Source: Ohtaekwangia sp.
Lineage (GTDB): Bacteria > Bacteroidota > Bacteroidia > Cytophagales > Cyclobacteriaceae
Direction of reading: 5' to 3'
DNA length: 64,000 nt
NCBI GenBank assembly: GCA_021155195.1
Contig: JAJNPV010000050.1
Span: 248,001 to 312,000, forward strand
In this document: positions 41,163-50,002 of the stretch, piece by piece
Numbering within the stretch: the first letter of the stretch is position 1
How the letters are laid out: each line of letters starts with the position of its first letter
Translations under genes and position numbers: made by a program
The notes under the pieces: model-generated
What the model saw: only the letters and a program-made list of their open reading frames with translations
Told to the model about the DNA's origin: nothing
Databases searched by the model: none

Positions 41163-41546
41163 TTATACTTGAACAATCTGAATTTGATTTCCGCAGGTAT
41201 CGTCAAACACAGCTATTGTGACAGCTCCCATTTTAGTGGGCTTCACAGTAAACGCAACTCCTAGTTTCTCCAGTCTTTCAAATTCATTTTGTATATCATC
41301 AACATTAAACATGGCCGCTGGAATGCCGGCATCGAACAATGCTTTTTGATAGACGCTGGCAGGCTCAAATTCCATGGGTTCCAACAATAATTCTACACCG
41401 TCCGGTTCCTCGCCCGAGGTTACTGTTAACCATTTGTGTTTGCCTAAAGGGATCTCAGTCTTTTTCACAAACCCCAACACCTTAGTATAAAACATTAATG
41501 CTTTCTCCTGATCCTTAACTGTCAGGCTGGTGACTTTAATTTTCAT
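41163..41546 (-). CDS. VOC-family (glyoxalase-like) protein
   Basis: The 127-residue protein carries a single vicinal-oxygen-chelate fold in two beta-alpha-beta-beta-beta modules: VKDQEKALMFYTKVLGFVKK first, then GIPAAMFNVDDIQNEFERLE and VAVFDDTCGNQIQIVQV. Candidate metal residues are Glu in VELLLEPM and Gln near the C-terminus. Such proteins in Bacteroidota are often bleomycin-resistance-like or unknown. It lies downstream of an AraC-type regulator on the same strand and upstream of a methyltransferase, a common small-molecule-metabolism arrangement. Role not determinable. Confidence 0.88.
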   Translation of the reverse strand: MKIKVTSLTVKDQEKALMFYTKVLGFVKKTEIPLGKHKWLTVTSGEEPDGVELLLEPMEFEPASVYQKALFDAGIPAAMFNVDDIQNEFERLEKLGVAFTVKPTKMGAVTIAVFDDTCGNQIQIVQV

Positions 41547-41611
41547 TGCTTTTAATTTTTAATTAAAAGCAAGATTACTTATTAAATCAAAAAGCGAATT
41601 CTTGAAAATTG

Positions 41612-41992
41612 CTATTTTTCATTTCTGGATTTCCACCGTGCCGGAGTTAATCCCGTTGCTCTTTTAAATAATCCCGAAAAATAGGTTTTACTTTCAAAAC
41701 CAATTGCATAACAAGTCTCTGCAATTGGCTTATTAAGCTTTAAAAGTTCCTTCGATTTGTTGATTCGTTGCTCAATCAAATATTGATTTGGTGTGCGCCC
41801 ATAAGCAGATTTAAAAACACGAATAAAATGATACTTAGAAAAGCAAGCCCTTGCTGCAATCTGGTCAACATCAATTTCATTTGAGAGGTTAGAGTCAATA
41901 AAGTCTTTCGAGAGCTTTAATCGCTCATACACATGATCCTGAAATAGCATCGTGTTCTTTATTAACTCTATTTGTTGTTGATAAAAGGTCAT
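41612..41992 (-). CDS. AraC-family transcriptional regulator (DNA-binding domain only)
   Basis: From the ATG at 41992 the product is 126 residues and consists almost wholly of the AraC double helix-turn-helix: DVDQIAARACFSKYHFIRVF and KSAYGRTPNQYLIEQRINKS for the first, then IAETCYAIGFESKTYFSGLF with KRATGLTPARWK. There is no N-terminal effector domain, so it likely depends on a partner or on the host signal. The longer frame begins inside the tricorn gene and is discarded. The ATG is one base beyond the tricorn stop, so the two are coupled. It may control the VOC and methyltransferase genes downstream. Confidence 0.85.
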   Translation of the reverse strand: MTFYQQQIELIKNTMLFQDHVYERLKLSKDFIDSNLSNEIDVDQIAARACFSKYHFIRVFKSAYGRTPNQYLIEQRINKSKELLKLNKPIAETCYAIGFESKTYFSGLFKRATGLTPARWKSRNEK

Positions 41993-41993
41993 A

Positions 41994-44900
41994 CTAATTC
42001 TTCTTAGCCGGAGTAGAAAACGGTGGTGGTGTAACTTTAATCTTCTTCTCCTGGTCAACTAGCAACAACGTTTCCTTCACTGCTCTTTCTAATTGTGGAT
42101 CAATTCCTTTTTCAAGCGAGGCTGCATCCTGCCGTACTTCAATATCCGGAGGCACGCCTTCATTTTCGGCAATCCATTTATTGTTGATCGGATCAAACAC
42201 GGCATTGTCAGGCGCAGTCAAAGCTCCGCCATCTACTAATGAATAATGAACAGATGATTTTACCAACCCACCCCAGGTTCGCGCACCAATCAGCGGCCCT
42301 ACTTTTTGCTGACGGAACACCCAAGGGAAAAAATCACCACCCGAACCGGCCATTTCATTAATCAATAAAACTTTTGGGCCAAGAATACCTGCAGGCAAAC
42401 GCCCCGGAACTCCATTGGGAACTTCATTCGTTAATGAGGCACGAAGTCTGCGTGTCATTAAATCAACCATATAGTCATCTAACAAACCACCGCCATTAAA
42501 GCGCTCGTCAATCACAGCACCTTCTTTGTCTTGCTGTGCAAAGTAGTAGCGGTTAAACGAAACAAATCCAGGGCCACCGGTGTTAGGCACCCAAACATAC
42601 GCCAATCTTCCATTCGATAATTTATCAACTAATCTTCTGTTATCTTCCACCCACGCACGTTGGCGCAAGCTATTTTCACTGCTTATCGGTTCAACAATTT
42701 CTTTCCACGAACCGGCAAATGCCGGAGTACTATTAATGTGAAGTACGGTTTGTTTGCCAACCGTTCCATCTAAATATTGAAAAGGATCGTCAGTTGTGGT
42801 GAGTTCTCTTCCATTAATACCCACCAAATAATTTCCTTCCTGAATTTTTAATCCCGGTCGTTCCAGCGGACTTGATAATTCAGGGTTCCAACTTTCTGTG
42901 GTGAAGATGCGGTTGATCTTCCAGTATTTATTTTCAGCAACAAGATCAGCGCCCAGCAAACCGACTACTGATTTTTCAACTTCCGGAAAGTCGCCACCAA
43001 AAACAAAACTATGTCCTACTGAAAGTTCGCCATTTACCTGATCAAGAATATAGCTTAGATCAGCGCGATGTTTTATAAAGGGTACAAGCGGTGCATAGCG
43101 AGCATGTACTTCGTTCCAATCACGCCCATGCATGTTAGGATCATAAAAGTAATCACGCTCATAGCGCCATGCTTCTTCAAAAATTTGTTTCCACTCTTCA
43201 CCTCTATCTAAGTGAACGTTCAGTTTTATATTAAGTGACTTATCATCTTTTCCGGTAGCTGTACTCACGACTTTCCAATTGGTTCCCATGCGCACCAGCA
43301 TTTTATTTCCATCGGCCGATACCGCTAGTTGATTTACACCCGTTAAAAACTCTTTTGCTTCCCGGTCTTTCAAGGTAAACTTATGAAGCACCAATCCATT
43401 TCCTTTTGGAACACGTTCACCAATAAACACCAATCCACTCGGTCCATTCTGAGTAAGTTGATAACTCGCTTTTGGCAAGGGCAAGGCTATCGTTCTACGT
43501 TCAATGCCTTCAAGATCAATCACAACAGGTTCTGGTTTTTTCTCTTCGGGTTTTACTTCTTTATCTTTTTTAGAGTCGGTTGATTTCTTCTTGTCTTTAT
43601 CGGCATCCTTTTCGGGAGTTTTTTCTGGTTCTGTGGTTTCTTCATCGCTGCGCGGTGAGAATGGAGAGGGATCACTCTTACGCAAGTTGATTACATACGC
43701 ACCATACACCGGATCAGAAATCATTGAACTTGTATTGGCCCAACCCGAGCCCAGTGCTAAATCAGTGCTCGCCAAAAAGTAAAGATGATGACCATCCAAA
43801 TCCCACGCAGGTGAAAATGAATCTGCAAATGAATTGGTGATTGCATGAACACTTTTATCCTTCAATGACCACAACACAATGCTTCTAAATCCATTGCCAC
43901 CTGTTTTTGCATAGGCAAGCCATTGCGAATCGGGTGACCAGGTAAGTCCCATATCACCACGTTCTAAATTTGTTCCGCCCACATCAGCAGTTTGAATGAT
44001 GCCTGATGACACATCTATAATTCGAATACGAACATCATCATCCGTAAAGGCAATATGCTTTCCATCGGGTGACCATGCTGGCTCCCATCCTAATTTTGAT
44101 TCACCAATCGAAAAACTTTTTGGTTTTGATAATCCATCTTGCTCGGCAATCATCAGCGAATAACCTTTCCCACCTTGATCAGAAAACCAGGCAACCTGAT
44201 TTCCTTTCGGAGACCAGATAGGAGCACGATCGGCAACACCCGATGATTGTGTGATATTACGTGCATCACCATGCTCTACCGGGATTGTAAAAATTTCGCC
44301 ACGTGCTTCCATGATGGCACGCTTGCCGGTAGCAGAAAGCGAAACCGAACGAATTGTTTTACTTACGTCTTCCCACTTTGTATCTGCCCATGGAAAATCA
44401 CCATGAATAGTAATACTAAGTTGAGTGGTTGAATTTGTTGTAAGATCAAGCAGATGCAAATAGCCTTCACGTTCAAACGCAAGTTTATTGCCATGACCTG
44501 CTAACCATTTTACATCTGTTCCGGTAAACCTGGTAATTTGTTTTAACGCACCCGATGTATAAGACCAAATATTAGCTACCCCATCACGATCAGATAAAAA
44601 ATAAATTGATTCACCTAACCAAAGCGGAAGGATATCAGTAGTGCGTTCATTTGGAAGAAGTGTCTCTGTAAAATCTTTTAAGTTTAAAATAATCAACGAA
44701 GTGTTTTGTCCGCCACGATAGTTACGCCACTCAATGTCCCATCGATCAACGCGATCAATAATTATCTTTTCACCATTTGGTGAAAATGAACCATTCGTTC
44801 CCCATTGCTTTGCTAACATGGTAGAGGGTCCGCCCGCTAACGGCACAGTCCATAATCGTTCATGACCGGCAGGGGCAGTTTCGCGTGTGGAGGAATAAAG

Positions 44901-45257
44901 AATTTTTGTTCCATCAGGAGTCCAGCTGCGAGCTGTTGCTGAACTAGGATGCCAGGTATGACGAGTTGCCTCGCCTCCATTCACCGATACCGTATAAACA
45001 GCTTCACTTCCCGAACGATTGGAAGAAAAGGCTATGAGTTTTCCATCCGGTGAAAAATGTGGATTACTTTCAACCGCGAGTGTGCTGGTAAGGCGAATTA
45101 TTTTTTGCGTAGCTAATTCTGTAACCCAAAGATCACCACCATATTCAAAAGCAATGTGTGTTGAACTTAATGTGGGTTGCCGAAGCAATCGCGTGCCTTG
45201 GGCAAACGAGGAGACAGCAAATAATACTAATAGAATAGTTTCGTTTAAGATCTTCAT
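41994..45257 (-). CDS. tricorn-type protease, exported
   Basis: The 1087-residue protein has a signal peptide (ETILLVLFAVSSFAQ), N-terminal six- and seven-bladed beta-propellers with many PD40/WD-like motifs (SPDGKLIAFSSNRSGSEAVY; SPKGNQVAWFSDQGGK), an acidic/Lys-rich linker near residue 525-575 (EKTPEKDADKDKKKSTDS), a PDZ region (VGHSFVFGGDFPEV, GINGRELTT) and a C-terminal S41 core with the nucleophile in NEMAGSGGDFFPWVFR. In Thermoplasma tricorn, the catalytic tetrad is Ser-His-Ser-Glu; a His-Ser pair (SVGHSF) is present. It degrades oligopeptides; here it is likely periplasmic. A C-rich leader precedes the ATG. Confidence 0.93.
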   Translation of the reverse strand: MKILNETILLVLFAVSSFAQGTRLLRQPTLSSTHIAFEYGGDLWVTELATQKIIRLTSTLAVESNPHFSPDGKLIAFSSNRSGSEAVYTVSVNGGEATRHTWHPSSATARSWTPDGTKILYSSTRETAPAGHERLWTVPLAGGPSTMLAKQWGTNGSFSPNGEKIIIDRVDRWDIEWRNYRGGQNTSLIILNLKDFTETLLPNERTTDILPLWLGESIYFLSDRDGVANIWSYTSGALKQITRFTGTDVKWLAGHGNKLAFEREGYLHLLDLTTNSTTQLSITIHGDFPWADTKWEDVSKTIRSVSLSATGKRAIMEARGEIFTIPVEHGDARNITQSSGVADRAPIWSPKGNQVAWFSDQGGKGYSLMIAEQDGLSKPKSFSIGESKLGWEPAWSPDGKHIAFTDDDVRIRIIDVSSGIIQTADVGGTNLERGDMGLTWSPDSQWLAYAKTGGNGFRSIVLWSLKDKSVHAITNSFADSFSPAWDLDGHHLYFLASTDLALGSGWANTSSMISDPVYGAYVINLRKSDPSPFSPRSDEETTEPEKTPEKDADKDKKKSTDSKKDKEVKPEEKKPEPVVIDLEGIERRTIALPLPKASYQLTQNGPSGLVFIGERVPKGNGLVLHKFTLKDREAKEFLTGVNQLAVSADGNKMLVRMGTNWKVVSTATGKDDKSLNIKLNVHLDRGEEWKQIFEEAWRYERDYFYDPNMHGRDWNEVHARYAPLVPFIKHRADLSYILDQVNGELSVGHSFVFGGDFPEVEKSVVGLLGADLVAENKYWKINRIFTTESWNPELSSPLERPGLKIQEGNYLVGINGRELTTTDDPFQYLDGTVGKQTVLHINSTPAFAGSWKEIVEPISSENSLRQRAWVEDNRRLVDKLSNGRLAYVWVPNTGGPGFVSFNRYYFAQQDKEGAVIDERFNGGGLLDDYMVDLMTRRLRASLTNEVPNGVPGRLPAGILGPKVLLINEMAGSGGDFFPWVFRQQKVGPLIGARTWGGLVKSSVHYSLVDGGALTAPDNAVFDPINNKWIAENEGVPPDIEVRQDAASLEKGIDPQLERAVKETLLLVDQEKKIKVTPPPFSTPAKKN

Positions 45258-45320
45258 GTGAGATGGGATTGGGTTGAAAATTAAATGTAAGGAATTGGCA
45301 AACTCGATACAATGGTAATT

Positions 45321-45644
45321 TTATTGATTCAAATATGGCGAAACGGAAATTTTCAGAATCTCAATTAATTCAGGATCCATGTATTTATAATCATCAGCGA
45401 TATCAAGTATTATAAGTTCTTTCTTCTCAAGAAGCACTCCAAACTTATCATTCAATCTTTCTTTATGCCGCTTTTCCATAACGAATATTATTTCTGCCCA
45501 ATTAAGTAGTTTCTCTGATACTCTTATTCGAGCATCTTTTTCGGTACCTGCCGATTTTATGGAGTGGTTTTGATTGTCTTTAAAGATCGTTTCAGCTGTC
45601 AAGCTTCTCCATCTATTTTGACTACAAACAAATAAGATATTCAT
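45321..45644 (-). CDS. low-molecular-weight protein tyrosine phosphatase-like protein
   Basis: The 107-residue protein carries the phosphate-binding loop FVCSQNRWRSLTAE at residues 6-19 (Cys7 and Arg13 form CX5R), and the acidic segment near LDIADDYKYMDPELIEIL that could supply the general acid Asp. It is shorter than classical LMW-PTP (about 150 residues), fitting the short bacterial/archaeal subtype. It could alternatively be arsenate reductase-like, but the CX5R and acid loop favour a phosphatase. It is on the minus strand, between the tricorn gene and the permease. Confidence 0.8.
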   Translation of the reverse strand: MNILFVCSQNRWRSLTAETIFKDNQNHSIKSAGTEKDARIRVSEKLLNWAEIIFVMEKRHKERLNDKFGVLLEKKELIILDIADDYKYMDPELIEILKISVSPYLNQ

Positions 45645-45763
45645 TTCGCAAAATTACGCTTCGTAAATACTTCCGTTGTAACTATTTTATTTATTAGGAG
45701 TATCCATCATGCAACGTTTCCTTTAAAAATCTGTCTTACCATAGTCTTTCAAACTTTGCTCAC

Positions 45764-48124
45764 ATGCTTAAACACAATCTGTTACTCATTTATCGCAATT
45801 TCCTCCGTGCCAAAGGTTTCTTTTTCATTAACCTGATTGGATTATCAGCCGGGCTGGTTTGCACGCTGTTGATTTATTTGTGGGTGCGAGATGAAATGAA
45901 TATGAATGCGTTTCACGCCAAGGATGCTCAATTATATCAGGTGATGGAACATCAAAAGTATGCTGATGAGTTGATGACCACTACTTCTACACCCGGTATT
46001 TTGGCCGAGACCATGAAAGCCGAATTACCCGAAGTGGAATATGCCGCTACTACCACATGGATCAATCCGTTCACTCTTTCCGTAAAGGAGAACAACGTAA
46101 AAGCAAAAGGCTATTATGTGGGCGAAGACTATTTCAATATTTTCTCATTCAATTTATTGCAAGGCAATGCGGATCTGGTGCTGAAAGACAAACTCTCGAT
46201 GGTGATCTCTCATGATTTAGCTATCCGGCTTTTTGGTGTTGCCGAAGATGCGGTTGGTAAAACGGTTGAATTACAACACGACAAAAGTTTTCATGTAACA
46301 GGTGTTTTTGAAAATCTCCCATCCAACTCTTCCTTCCAGTTTGATTTTGTTTTGCCCTTCGAACTTTTTAAAGATGACAATGAATGGGTAACCGAATGGG
46401 GAAACAATGGCCCTTCCACATATATCATCTTGCATGAAGGAACCGATCCCATCGCATTCTCTGAAAAGATAAAAGAATTTGTGAAAGGGAAAGACAAGGA
46501 TGATTCGAACGTGTCCTTGTTTGTACAGAAATTTTCAGAGCGCTACCTCCACGGACGATTTGAAAATGGTGTGCAATCCGGTGGGCGCATTGAGTATGTT
46601 AATTTGTTTTCAGTGATCGCCATTTTTATTCTGCTCATTGCGTGCATCAACTTTATGAATTTATCCACCGCCCGCGCTTCGCGCAAAGCAAAAGAAGTAG
46701 GCATTAAAAAATCGGTGGGTGCGCAACGACAGTCACTCATCTTTCAATATGTAAGTGAGTCATTAGTAATGACCATGTTGTCCGTTGGATTGTCATTACT
46801 GGTAGTTTGGATGTTGCTCCCTCAATTCAACATTATCACCGATAAAAAAATTATTCTCAACTTGAAAGACCCACAACTGCTGATGTGGTTGGGTGGTATT
46901 ACCTTATTTACCGGATTGATTGCCGGAAGTTATCCTGCATTATACCTGTCGGGATTTAAACCTGCTGCTGTGCTGAAAGGTGAGGTACGCGGATCATGGG
47001 GTGAACTTTGGGCCAGAAAAGGATTGGTGGTTTTTCAATTTACCCTTTCGGTGATCTTGATTGTTTCGGTGCTGGTTATCTATCGGCAAATCGATTATGT
47101 GCAAACTCAAAATCTTGGCTACACAAAAGAACGTCTCATTCAATTTCCGATTGAAGGAAAAGTAGAAGCGAACCGTGAAACATTTTTAAGAGAAATACGC
47201 AGCATACCCGGTGTGGTAAGTGCTGCCAGCATTGGTCATAGTTTGTTAGGCCGAAATAACAATACAAGCGGCCTGGAATGGGATGGCAAAAATCCGGATG
47301 ATAATATCTTGTTTGAGAATGTAGGAACCAACTATGGATTGCTGGAAACACTTGGCGTAGAAATGGCGGAAGGCCGCACGTATTCAGAAGAGTATGGTTC
47401 GGACTCTACCAAAATCATTTTCAATGAAGCCGCTATACGGGTAATGAATTTAGAAAACCCAATTGGTAAAACGATTAAACTTTGGGGTGAGTATGACTTG
47501 CAAATCATTGGCGTTGTAAAAGATTTTCATTTTCAATCATTGCACGATGTAGTGAATCCTTTGTTCTTTCGGTTGAGACCAAGCAACACCTGGAATATTA
47601 TGGTTCGGTTAGAGGCTGGAAAGGAAAAAGAAACTTTGGCAGCACTTGATAAATTTTATCGTGATTTTAATCCTGGCTTTACGTTTGAATACCAATTTCA
47701 AGATCAGGAGTATGCACAACAATATGCGGCCGAGCAACGCGTAGCTTCCCTATCGTTTTACTTTGCTACCATGGCAATTTTAATTTCCTGCCTAGGATTA
47801 TTTGGACTCGCTGCCTTTACGGCTGAACGAAGATTAAAAGAAATAGGCATTCGCAAAGCATTGGGTTCATCCTCTACTAATATTGTGTTATTACTATCAG
47901 GCGATTTCACACGCATGGTATTGGTTTCTATTGTAGTGGGTTTGCCTGTTAGCTATTGGTTGTTATTTGCCTGGCTCAAGCGATTTGCCTTTCACATCGA
48001 TTTAGAAATCTGGTATTTTTTAGTGGCTGGATTGATTGCTATGTTCATTGCATGGATAACGGTTGCCTCTCAGGCAATCAAAGCTGCGCGGGTAAATCCT
48101 GTAAAGTGTTTGAGAACGGAATAA
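45764..48124 (+). CDS. FtsX/MacB-type ABC permease
   Basis: The 786-residue protein has four-plus-four membrane segments typical of fused FtsX-type permeases: an N-terminal span (FINLIGLSAGLVCTLLIYLW), a large MacB_PCD periplasmic domain (about residues 45-275), FtsX spans around residues 280-400 (EVGIKKSVGAQRQSLIFQYV), a second periplasmic domain and a last FtsX block near residues 660-780 (RLKEIGIRKALGSSSTNIVL). Such proteins in Bacteroidota work in efflux or lipoprotein release together with an ATPase that is not adjacent here. ATG start, complete length. Start sits 120 bases after the divergent phosphatase gene. Confidence 0.9.
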   Translation: MLKHNLLLIYRNFLRAKGFFFINLIGLSAGLVCTLLIYLWVRDEMNMNAFHAKDAQLYQVMEHQKYADELMTTTSTPGILAETMKAELPEVEYAATTTWINPFTLSVKENNVKAKGYYVGEDYFNIFSFNLLQGNADLVLKDKLSMVISHDLAIRLFGVAEDAVGKTVELQHDKSFHVTGVFENLPSNSSFQFDFVLPFELFKDDNEWVTEWGNNGPSTYIILHEGTDPIAFSEKIKEFVKGKDKDDSNVSLFVQKFSERYLHGRFENGVQSGGRIEYVNLFSVIAIFILLIACINFMNLSTARASRKAKEVGIKKSVGAQRQSLIFQYVSESLVMTMLSVGLSLLVVWMLLPQFNIITDKKIILNLKDPQLLMWLGGITLFTGLIAGSYPALYLSGFKPAAVLKGEVRGSWGELWARKGLVVFQFTLSVILIVSVLVIYRQIDYVQTQNLGYTKERLIQFPIEGKVEANRETFLREIRSIPGVVSAASIGHSLLGRNNNTSGLEWDGKNPDDNILFENVGTNYGLLETLGVEMAEGRTYSEEYGSDSTKIIFNEAAIRVMNLENPIGKTIKLWGEYDLQIIGVVKDFHFQSLHDVVNPLFFRLRPSNTWNIMVRLEAGKEKETLAALDKFYRDFNPGFTFEYQFQDQEYAQQYAAEQRVASLSFYFATMAILISCLGLFGLAAFTAERRLKEIGIRKALGSSSTNIVLLLSGDFTRMVLVSIVVGLPVSYWLLFAWLKRFAFHIDLEIWYFLVAGLIAMFIAWITVASQAIKAARVNPVKCLRTE

Positions 48125-48158
48125 GGTACGTATTTCTAAATCTTCATACTCGAATATT

Positions 48159-48207
48159 TTCTCGGTAAACTCTGGTGGTTAAGATTATTCATCAGAGAAC
48201 ACAGAGG
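48159..48207. repeat. solo inverted repeats of the CCACRGAG family, back to back
   Basis: TTCTCGGTAAACTCTGGTGG (48159-48178, continuing TTAA) and CAGAGAACACAGAGG (48193-48207) resemble the right and left flanks of the GxxExxY cassette, but lie in back-to-back order with a spacer of about 10 bases and no gene. The rest of the gap 48125-48452 shows no ORF or other structure I can support. Confidence 0.5.
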
Positions 48208-48452
48208 TTATGTTTCATTTTTTCAGTTGCTTGCATGCATTTTCACAATATGTTTTAATAAAGCTTGGCTCTTTAGCCTTTCCCAATCCAACAATAATCA
48301 CGATCAACCATTTAATTTATGCCCGAAAATTTTCAAGTTAAAGAATAGAATGATTTCTGCGTTATTTTGAATAGTTTATAAATCCTTTGGCCTGTTGTTT
48401 GCGTATAAACGATTCTGAATTTTGTATTTTTAACCGATCAAAATCTACTACT

Positions 48453-49274
48453 ATGAAATTTCACGGCATATTAATTCTTGGCGGAGTTCTATCCCTTACC
48501 TCTTTTACAAGTGAGGCGCAGGTATTGAACCGGCTTAAACAAAAAGTAGAAAACAAAACAGAGCAAAAAGCTGGCGAAGAAATTGATAAACTTTTTGGAG
48601 GCAAGAAGAAAGATAAAGCAGACGGCCAATCTGGACAAGGCGGAGCTAACGGTTCTGGAGGTGCAAATGGATCTGGGGGAAACAATCCCGCCAACAATAC
48701 AGGAGGGGGATTAATATCAACACCGCCTGATGTAAAACAAAATTTAATTGATGCAGAGGCCGCTTATAAAAAAAGTAGTTATGGCGAAGCACGTTATGCT
48801 GTGCAGCAAGCGATGCTGGGCGTTGAATTGGAGATAGGAAACAAAATTTTAAAGTCGCTACCAGAATCAATTTCCGGTTTGAATAAAGAAGCCGAGTCTG
48901 ATCAGGTAGCCAGTGCCGGTTGGGGTTGGGCGGGGCTTACTATTCAACGTGAGTATAGCGATAAAAAAGACAAACAACTTACTGTGATCATTGCCAACAA
49001 TTCTGTTTGGATGGCCGGTGTAAATGCTTACCTCACATCCGGTGGATACGCGCAACAAACCAATGGCCAGCAAAACTGGAAACAAACAAAAGTAAAAGGC
49101 TATCGCGCTATTATTGAGTATAACGAAGGCAGCGGGTATAAATTAAGTGTGCCCCTAGGGCAATCTTCTATCGTTGTTTACGAAGGAATCAATTTTGCAT
49201 CGGAGCCCGATATGATGAAAGCGGCTGAGGCTATTGATTTGGATGGTATTAAAAAAGAATTAGGTGAACAATAA
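48453..49274 (+). CDS. secreted protein of unknown function, paralogue A
   Basis: The 273-residue product has a signal peptide (ILILGGVLSLTSFTSEAQ), a Lys/Glu-rich helical stretch (RLKQKVENKTEQKAGEEIDK), a low-complexity Gly/Asn/Ser linker (GQGGANGSGGANGSGGNNPA) around residues 70-95 and a C-terminal domain. That domain (YGEARYAVQQAMLGVELEIG, KILKSLPESISGLNKEAE) is homologous to the next gene's product. I recognise no family. The longest frame starts 66 bases earlier; the ATG at the signal peptide is preferred. The two paralogues are 12 bases apart and form an operon ending in a terminator. Confidence 0.7.
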   Translation: MKFHGILILGGVLSLTSFTSEAQVLNRLKQKVENKTEQKAGEEIDKLFGGKKKDKADGQSGQGGANGSGGANGSGGNNPANNTGGGLISTPPDVKQNLIDAEAAYKKSSYGEARYAVQQAMLGVELEIGNKILKSLPESISGLNKEAESDQVASAGWGWAGLTIQREYSDKKDKQLTVIIANNSVWMAGVNAYLTSGGYAQQTNGQQNWKQTKVKGYRAIIEYNEGSGYKLSVPLGQSSIVVYEGINFASEPDMMKAAEAIDLDGIKKELGEQ

Positions 49275-49286
49275 AATTGAACTAAT

Positions 49287-49886
49287 ATGAAAAAGATATA
49301 TATAATTGTATTAACCCTTCTAACAAGTATTGGCGCTTCCGCTCAAGAGTTCGACAAGAATATTGCAACGGCTCGTTCCACTTATTCTTCCGGCAACTTG
49401 CAGGACTCTCGTTTTGCTATGGAACAAATCCTCCGCGATTTGGATATAGCCATAGGTAAAGAAATTCTAAAACTACTTCCTGCAAAGATTGGTGCGCTTT
49501 CAGTTGTGGAAAAGGATGATAATGTTTCTGGAACCGGTGGAGCTATTGGTTTGTACGTGAATAGACATTACGGAACTGATCCTAAAACTGGATCTATTGA
49601 GATTGTTAATAACTCACCCCTTATTAATTCGCTTAGCGCTATCCTGAGCATGCCTATTATTGGTGGCATGGTACGCGATGAAAATCAGAAGATCATAAAG
49701 GTTCAGGGCTACAAATCAATTCTTAATAAACAGGTAAATACTGAAACCGGTAAAACAAATTACGAATTACAAATTCCCATGAACAATACGCTATTGACAT
49801 TGAAAATGGATGACACCACGGAAAGTGAAATTACCATGGCCGCGAATGCAATTCCCCTATCAAAAATTGTACAGATGGCTCAATAG
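49287..49886 (+). CDS. secreted protein of unknown function, paralogue B
   Basis: The 199-residue product has a signal peptide (IIVLTLLTSIGASAQ) and one domain that matches the C-terminal domain of the preceding protein: DSRFAMEQILRDLDIAIGKE aligns with EARYAVQQAMLGVELEIGNK, KLLPAKIGAL with KSLPESISGL, and VQGYKSILNKQVNTETGKTN with VKGYRAIIEYNEGSGYKLSV. It lacks the Gly-rich linker. The two are tandem duplicates that have diverged. Possible roles (envelope stability, adhesion, inhibitor) cannot be told from sequence. Confidence 0.7.
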   Translation: MKKIYIIVLTLLTSIGASAQEFDKNIATARSTYSSGNLQDSRFAMEQILRDLDIAIGKEILKLLPAKIGALSVVEKDDNVSGTGGAIGLYVNRHYGTDPKTGSIEIVNNSPLINSLSAILSMPIIGGMVRDENQKIIKVQGYKSILNKQVNTETGKTNYELQIPMNNTLLTLKMDDTTESEITMAANAIPLSKIVQMAQ

Positions 49887-49912
49887 CAGATCACCTATCT
49901 TTAAATACTTGC

Positions 49913-49948
49913 AAAGCTGATAGAAATCCTATCGGCTTTGTTGTTTTT
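49913..49948 (+). terminator. rho-independent terminator
   Basis: AAAGCTGATAG (49913-49923) and CTATCGGCTTT (49929-49939) form an 11-base-pair stem with one wobble and a loop of five, followed by GTTGTTTTT. It ends the paralogue operon. Confidence 0.8.
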
Positions 49949-50002
49949 AACAGCCACAAAATACTTAAACTTTACCTATATTGAGGTTGCAAATCCTTTC
50001 CT

